NCBI RefSeq assembly: GCF_051014445.1
Contig: NW_027488369.1
Location: 13,658,001 to 13,722,000, forward strand
Origin: Colletes latitarsis
Lineage: Eukaryota; Arthropoda; Insecta; Hymenoptera; Colletidae
Direction of reading: 5' to 3'
DNA length: 64,000 bases
This document shows positions 62,741-64,000 of this stretch, piece after piece; position 1 is the stretch's first letter, and each line of letters starts with the position of its first letter. Made by a program: the position numbers and the translations under genes. The notes beneath the pieces were generated by a model, which searched no databases, was not told the origin of the DNA, and was given only the letters and a program-made list of their open reading frames with translations.

Positions 62741-64000
62741 TCGCTCAATATTTTAGAGGATAACGCATGTAAGGTCTAGGTTAGGTCTGGGATTTGCTCT
62801 CATCAGGCTCATTCTTTCGCATATTTCTCATACTTCATGGCTAGATCATGGGCTATTTCTGGATTGGATCACGCAGTAAAGTGGTACCACACTGAAACAT
62901 CCAATGAAACCTGGTCTGGATAAATATTTTAGAGGATAACGCATCTTAGGTCTGGGTTAGGTCTAAGATTTGCCCTCATCAGGCTCACAGTTTAGCGTTT
63001 TTCACATACTTGTTGAACAGATCCTGGGTTTTTTCTGGTTTGGATCACGAAGTAGTGTGGTACCACACTGAAACAGTCCATTAAACCTGGTTTCGCTCAA
63101 TATTTTAGAGGATAACGCATGTAAGGTCTAGGTTAGGTCTGGGATTTGCTCTCATCAGGCTCATTCTTTCGCACACTTCACATACTCGTTGAACAGATCC
63201 TGGGTTATTTTCTGGTTTGGATCACATAGTAATGTGGTACCACACTGAAACAGTCGATTAAACCAGGTTTCGATCAATATTTTTGAGGATAATGCATGTT
63301 AGGTCTAGGTTAGACCTGGGATTTGACCTCATCAGACTCATACTTTCGCATTCTTCACATACTTGTTGAACGGATTCTGGGTTTTTTCTGGTTTGGATCA
63401 CGTAGTAATGTGGGACCACACTGAAACAGTCAATTAAACCTGGTTTCGATCAATATTTTAGAGAATAATTCATGCTAGGTCTACGTTAGGTCTGGGATTT
63501 GCTCTCATCAGGCTCATTCTTCCGCATATTTCTCATACTTGATGGCTAGATCCTGGGTTTTTTCGGGTTTGGATCACGTAGTAAAGTGGTACCACACTGA
63601 AACATTCAATGAAACCTGGTCTGGGTAAATATTTTAGAGGATAACGCATCTTAGGTCTGGGTTAGGTCTAAGATTTGCCCTCATCACGCTCACAGTTTAG
63701 CGTTTTTCACATACTTGTTGAACAGATCCTGGGTTTTTTCTGGGTTGGATCACGTAGTAGTGTGGTACCACACTGAAACAGTCCATTAAACCTGGTTTCG
63801 CTCAATATTTTAGAGGATAACGCATGTAAGGTCTAGGTTAGGTCTGGGATTTGCTCTCATCAGGCTCATTCTTTCGCACACTTCACATACTCGTTGAACA
63901 GATCCTGGGTTATTTTCTGGTTTGGATCACATAGTAATGTGGTACCACACTGAAACAGTCGATTAAACCAGGTTTCGATCAATATTTTAGAGGATAACGC
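62741..64000. repeat. Right flank, family A to window end
   Basis: Family A monomers. A four-monomer (706-bp) period is visible: GAAACATCCAATGAAACC at 62,894 corresponds to GAAACATTCAATGAAACC at 63,600, and the following GCACACTTCACATACTCG monomers repeat likewise. The array leaves the window inside a monomer. Confidence 0.8.

Larger units (their letters stand above)
1..64000. repeat. Tandem satellite array, ~176-bp monomer, ~364 copies
   Basis: The same block recurs about every 176 bases across the window: the box ATACTTTCGC at base 1 returns at 177 and in nearly every monomer after that. All monomers lie in the same orientation and no other sequence interrupts them. Monomer length varies slightly through small indels. 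The array continues past both ends: it begins inside a monomer phase and stops just after GAGGATAACGC. No gene, RNA gene or mobile element was found anywhere, so this entry also describes every stretch not singled out below. Long homogeneous arrays of 150-180-bp monomers are typical of centromeric or other constitutive heterochromatin in plants and animals. That location is inferred, because nothing in the window marks a centromere directly. Confidence 0.98.

Noticed and set aside
1..64000. CRISPR array
   Set aside because: Repeats are 176 bp, contiguous and variable along their whole length, with no unique spacers and no cas genes. Satellite DNA explains everything.
1..64000. CENP-B box (pattern TTCG, four bases, A, two bases, CGGG)
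   Set aside because: TTCG occurs often (CTTTCGC, GTTTCGATC), but the CGGG half is not found at the required spacing in the monomers read.
1..64000. Ribosomal DNA spacer or subrepeat
   Set aside because: No 18S, 5.8S, 28S or 5S sequence is present in 64 kb, and the repeat continues without any genic unit.
1..64000. Known centromere satellites (human alpha satellite, Arabidopsis 178-bp repeat)
   Set aside because: Unit sizes are similar, but the boxes seen here do not match those families as far as I can recall them. A database search would be needed to name the family.
1..64000. A novel gene system or defence island
   Set aside because: No coding, RNA or mobile-element content was found. 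The interest lies in array structure and recombination history.

Overview
The whole window is one uninterrupted satellite DNA array. A monomer of about 176 bp is repeated head-to-tail in a single orientation from base 1 to base 64,000, roughly 364 monomers, and the array runs off both ends. I found no protein-coding gene, RNA gene, transposon, inversion or non-satellite spacer. This is typical of eukaryotic constitutive heterochromatin (centromeric, pericentromeric, subtelomeric or a knob). The monomer is close to nucleosome-repeat size. I do not recognise the satellite family, and the kingdom or species cannot be fixed from this sequence.

Layout. (1) 1-11,700: a higher-order repeat (HOR) of 23-24 monomers, with copies at 1-4,051 and 4,052-8,279 and a rearranged third copy from 8,280. 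(2) 11,701-16,808: shorter HOR units of 8, 5, 8 and 8 monomers (1,408, 882, 1,408 and 1,410 bp). Their order is already embedded in the 23/24-mer. (3) 16,809-18,447: a left flank of family A monomers. (4) 18,448-37,786 and 37,787-57,125: two tandem copies, called D1 and D2, of a 19,339-bp segment (about 110 monomers). They looked identical wherever I compared them. (5) 57,126-64,000: a right flank that alternates between families.

Two main monomer families are interleaved. Family A carries TTCACATACTTG, CGATTAAACC, TTTCGATCAATATT and GCATGTTAGGTCTAGG. Family B carries TTCGCATACTTGTTGGCC, CACACCGAAACAG, GTTGCGATTAAT and GCCGGTTATGTCTCGG. A more diverged subset of family A fills 27,206-32,970 and its D2 copy. 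A-to-B switches happen inside monomers and keep the 176-bp register, as expected from unequal crossover or gene conversion.

The array shows nested levels: 11-bp direct repeats inside the monomer; the 176-bp monomer; local duplications or deletions of 2-3 monomers; HORs of 5, 8 and 23-24 monomers; a 3.0-3.3-kb segment (E) copied about 8.4 kb away; and the 19.3-kb duplication that carries both E copies. Most monomers keep a dyad, GTGGTACCAC, which is the best candidate for a protein-binding box. All open reading frames (longest 167 codons) are read-through of satellite monomers and are not annotated as genes.
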